Assembly (NCBI GenBank): GCA_051252515.1
Contig: JBPOFS010000005.1
Coordinates: 62,001-126,000 of the forward strand
Source: UBA5078 sp051252515
GTDB taxonomy: Bacteria > Pseudomonadota > Gammaproteobacteria > Pseudomonadales > Pseudohongiellaceae
Reading direction: 5' to 3'
DNA: 64,000 nucleotides
Below the pieces are notes generated by a model that was given only the letters and a program-made list of their open reading frames with translations, was not told the DNA's origin and did no database searches. A program made the translations under genes and the position numbers. Below, in pieces: positions 62,037 through 64,000 of this stretch (position 1 is the stretch's first letter; each line of letters begins with the position of its first letter).

Positions 62037-64000
62037 TCAGAACTGTCTAGGCAGACTCTTCAGCACAAGGCGTTTCAAAGGCGTATTCAGGCGTAGTCGC
62101 AACTCTCGTATCGAACCTCGCAGACGTTCAAAGAGCTCAGCTTGCACACTCTCATCACTCGCCTCTTGCGTGTGGCTCGCATAACTTAACTGCACATACA
62201 TATCCGTGATCTGCTCCATAGCGTCCGTCCACTCTGGACGTGTCGATGTCACTCGCCTACAGAAATCTCTCGGCCCTTCCCCTCGCTGGCGAACAAGTCC
62301 CTGTGTTGCCAAGTCTCGAGTCAGGCGAAGATAAAGTTGCGTCGCACGATCATGAGTTTGTTGCTTGCGTCCTTTCAAAAGAAAGAACGCGGCGATGCCG
62401 AAAAACACCGAGATGGCGAGCCCTAACGCTAGGTAAAGTCGATTACGAGCCTCTTCACCGAATAGTGTTTCAAGCAATTGTAATTGCATGTCTTCGTCAT
62501 AACTAATAACCCAACGGTTCCATGCGTAATCCATAGAGTCTAGGCGCAAGCGTAAAGAGTTTAACCACTGTGTGTTGCGAAAACGCATCATTGAGAAGCG
62601 GGAGTCCTCAAGAAATCCTGGTTGATTTTCTAAGACTGCTTGCGCGCCTTCGCTAATGCGTTGCGGTGCAACGGCGCCTGTAGGATCAAAGCGTACCCAT
62701 CCCTGTCCTTCTAACCATACCTCTGCCCACGCATGCGCATTGTATTGGTACACCATCGTATAGCCTTCGAAGGGATTGATCTCTCCTCCTTGATAGCCCA
62801 CCACCACACGAGACGGAATCCCTGCCGCGCGCATTAAATATACAAAACTACTGGCATAGTGTTCGCAATACCCTTGTCGTGATGAGAACAGGAAGTCATC
62901 AATAGAGGCCTCGCCAAGCAGTGGCGGGTTTAAAGTATAGAAAAAGGGTTCTTCTCGAAAGTGCCGCAACACACGCAAGGCATAAGCGCGATCATCGGGG
63001 GCTTCTTGGCGAAACTGTGCGGCCAATTGTTTACTGCGTGGATTCAACTCCATCTCTGGCATCTGCAAAGCTCGAGCTCGCAGCGCACTGCCAAGCTCTA
63101 CATCCATATCGTAATTAAGATAAGACTGTACTTGATAACGATAACGTTGAGTCACGGGTTTTTCTATGTGCAACGAGTAATTGCGATCCTGAATCACATC
63201 GTTCACATCGAGCTGAGCAAGTGGCAAAGCATAAATCCACGTTTGCTGGGTAGGCTCTAAGATGACATCGTAAGAGACTGGTTCACCACGACGCTCGCCC
63301 TGATTGGGGCGCTGAAAACGCTCCAGCATAGAGTACGATTGAAAGGCAGTTCCTGAGCGGCGCCATGCACGTCCATCGAAAAAGTCTAAGACTAGTCCGC
63401 GCCAATACAACTCTTCGTTAATGGGCGTGCTGTCATCAAAACTGACACGAAACGCCAGTTCCGCTGAACGGCTTAGATTACTGATATTGCCCGGCGACAT
63501 TTCATCGGTGACCCCTGTCTTACTCGATGACACCGGCACCGGCATAGTCCACAAAGGTGCCACTCGAGGCACTAGCACAAAAAGTACGATTGTCAGTGGA
63601 ATGCTCTGGGCAACTAATCGCAACGCCAGTTGCCCGTTGCCTTGCAATGAACTGTGCGAATTTTCGCGTTGCAATGAAATCAAAGCACCGGTGATTACTA
63701 CAAACGTTATCAAGGCATGCACCGCCGCTAACATCGTTTGCGAATAAATAAACCCGACCATGATCAGCAGATAAGAAAGTGAGACGACGATTAGCATATC
63801 TCGACGCTCGCGCATCTCTAATAACTTAAACACCGTGCCCAAAATCAGCAGACACACCGCGGCATCTAATCCCCCGCCTAAGGCACGATACTGAGCAATC
63901 GTTAACGGCAGCGCCACAAATACGATTAATAATTTAATGGGCTTATTAGGAAAGCTCGCGCGCCCGGTAAAGATAAAAATTCGCCAAATCACGCAGGCAA
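62037..64000 (-). CDS. TgpA-type transglutaminase membrane protein (5' end outside window)
   Basis: The frame is open past the right edge; a GTG at 63992 exists, but TgpA proteins begin with extra helices that would lie beyond 64000, so the gene is cut. 654 codons are seen. Several membrane helices lead to a periplasmic domain (DUF3488) with the transglutaminase triad: Cys in RQGYCEHYAS, His in YNAHAWAEVW and Asp in VRFDPTG. A last helix (LYLALGLAISVFFGIAAFFLL) and a DUF4129-like cytoplasmic tail follow. In pseudomonads this essential-gene family travels with MoxR and DUF58 genes; here it is convergent with them. Confidence 0.93.
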   Translation of the reverse strand, partial: ACVIWRIFIFTGRASFPNKPIKLLIVFVALPLTIAQYRALGGGLDAAVCLLILGTVFKLLEMRERRDMLIVVSLSYLLIMVGFIYSQTMLAAVHALITFVVITGALISLQRENSHSSLQGNGQLALRLVAQSIPLTIVLFVLVPRVAPLWTMPVPVSSSKTGVTDEMSPGNISNLSRSAELAFRVSFDDSTPINEELYWRGLVLDFFDGRAWRRSGTAFQSYSMLERFQRPNQGERRGEPVSYDVILEPTQQTWIYALPLAQLDVNDVIQDRNYSLHIEKPVTQRYRYQVQSYLNYDMDVELGSALRARALQMPEMELNPRSKQLAAQFRQEAPDDRAYALRVLRHFREEPFFYTLNPPLLGEASIDDFLFSSRQGYCEHYASSFVYLMRAAGIPSRVVVGYQGGEINPFEGYTMVYQYNAHAWAEVWLEGQGWVRFDPTGAVAPQRISEGAQAVLENQPGFLEDSRFSMMRFRNTQWLNSLRLRLDSMDYAWNRWVISYDEDMQLQLLETLFGEEARNRLYLALGLAISVFFGIAAFFLLKGRKQQTHDRATQLYLRLTRDLATQGLVRQRGEGPRDFCRRVTSTRPEWTDAMEQITDMYVQLSYASHTQEASDESVQAELFERLRGSIRELRLRLNTPLKRLVLKSLPRQF

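Overview
The window reads as a chromosomal segment of a Gram-negative gammaproteobacterium. It encodes LPS and lipid A functions (lpxK, msbA, kdsB), the Lol lipoprotein-export system, an RNase E with a long scaffold, a LexA/SOS box, selU and etfBA. The order lolCDE - comEC - exbBD - lpxK - ycaR - kdsB - LMW-PTP - murB, and the nagZ/lexA/topA neighbourhood, resemble pseudomonads and their marine relatives. The species cannot be fixed from the sequence alone. The inference is a member of the Pseudomonadales/Oceanospirillales/Cellvibrionales group, and the integron-type array fits a marine or aquatic host.

Region 1 (1-2.6 kb) holds a partial DUF262/GmrSD-type gene with its own promoter and operator-like inverted repeat, a short spacer with a G12 run, and a homocysteine S-methyltransferase. 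Region 2 (about 2.6-15.96 kb) is the accessory centrepiece. It is a row of small, visibly AT-richer genes, all on the minus strand, separated by 14 clear integron attC recombination sites plus degenerate ones. No integrase gene is visible, so it is a cassette cluster lacking an integrase (CALIN type). Cargo includes a HEPN-motif protein, a glycine-zipper membrane peptide, a beta-flower-like protein with a VPxVPP tail, a two-gene histidine kinase/receiver cassette, a 912-aa SF1 helicase with an N-terminal HEPN-like motif, two GNAT acetyltransferases, a trypsin-like protease, a zinc-ribbon protein, and several membrane or secreted unknowns. Several start and stop codons lie inside the attC core.

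Region 3 (16.3-33.1 kb) is core genome on the minus strand: tRNA-Gly/Cys/Leu, pgsA, uvrC, a GacA/UvrY-like regulator with a degenerate receiver, murB, an LMW phosphatase, kdsB, ycaR, lpxK, msbA, exbD, exbB, comEC, lolE, lolD, lolC and a short serine-recombinase-like gene overlapping lolC. Region 4 (33.1-38.9 kb) is rne with a leader of about 0.7 kb, then a shared bidirectional terminator and convergent etfBA.

Region 5 (38.9-46.6 kb) has two small lipoproteins, a DUF1285 gene, a zinc-ribbon protein, a Wzz/BY-kinase-like protein with a degenerate P-loop, selU, hpt, nagZ and lexA. Region 6 (46.6-54.2 kb) has topA, a branched-chain aminotransferase, an EAL-HDOD protein, a TatD nuclease, a glutaredoxin-like gene, pyrD and DUF2835. 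Region 7 (54.5-64 kb) is a MoxR/DUF58/DUF4381/BatA/BatB/BatD/SUI1 operon, convergent with a TgpA-type transglutaminase that runs off the right edge.

The most interesting material is the integrase-less cassette array with its candidate defence cargo, plus three core proteins whose key catalytic or phosphorylation residues are missing.
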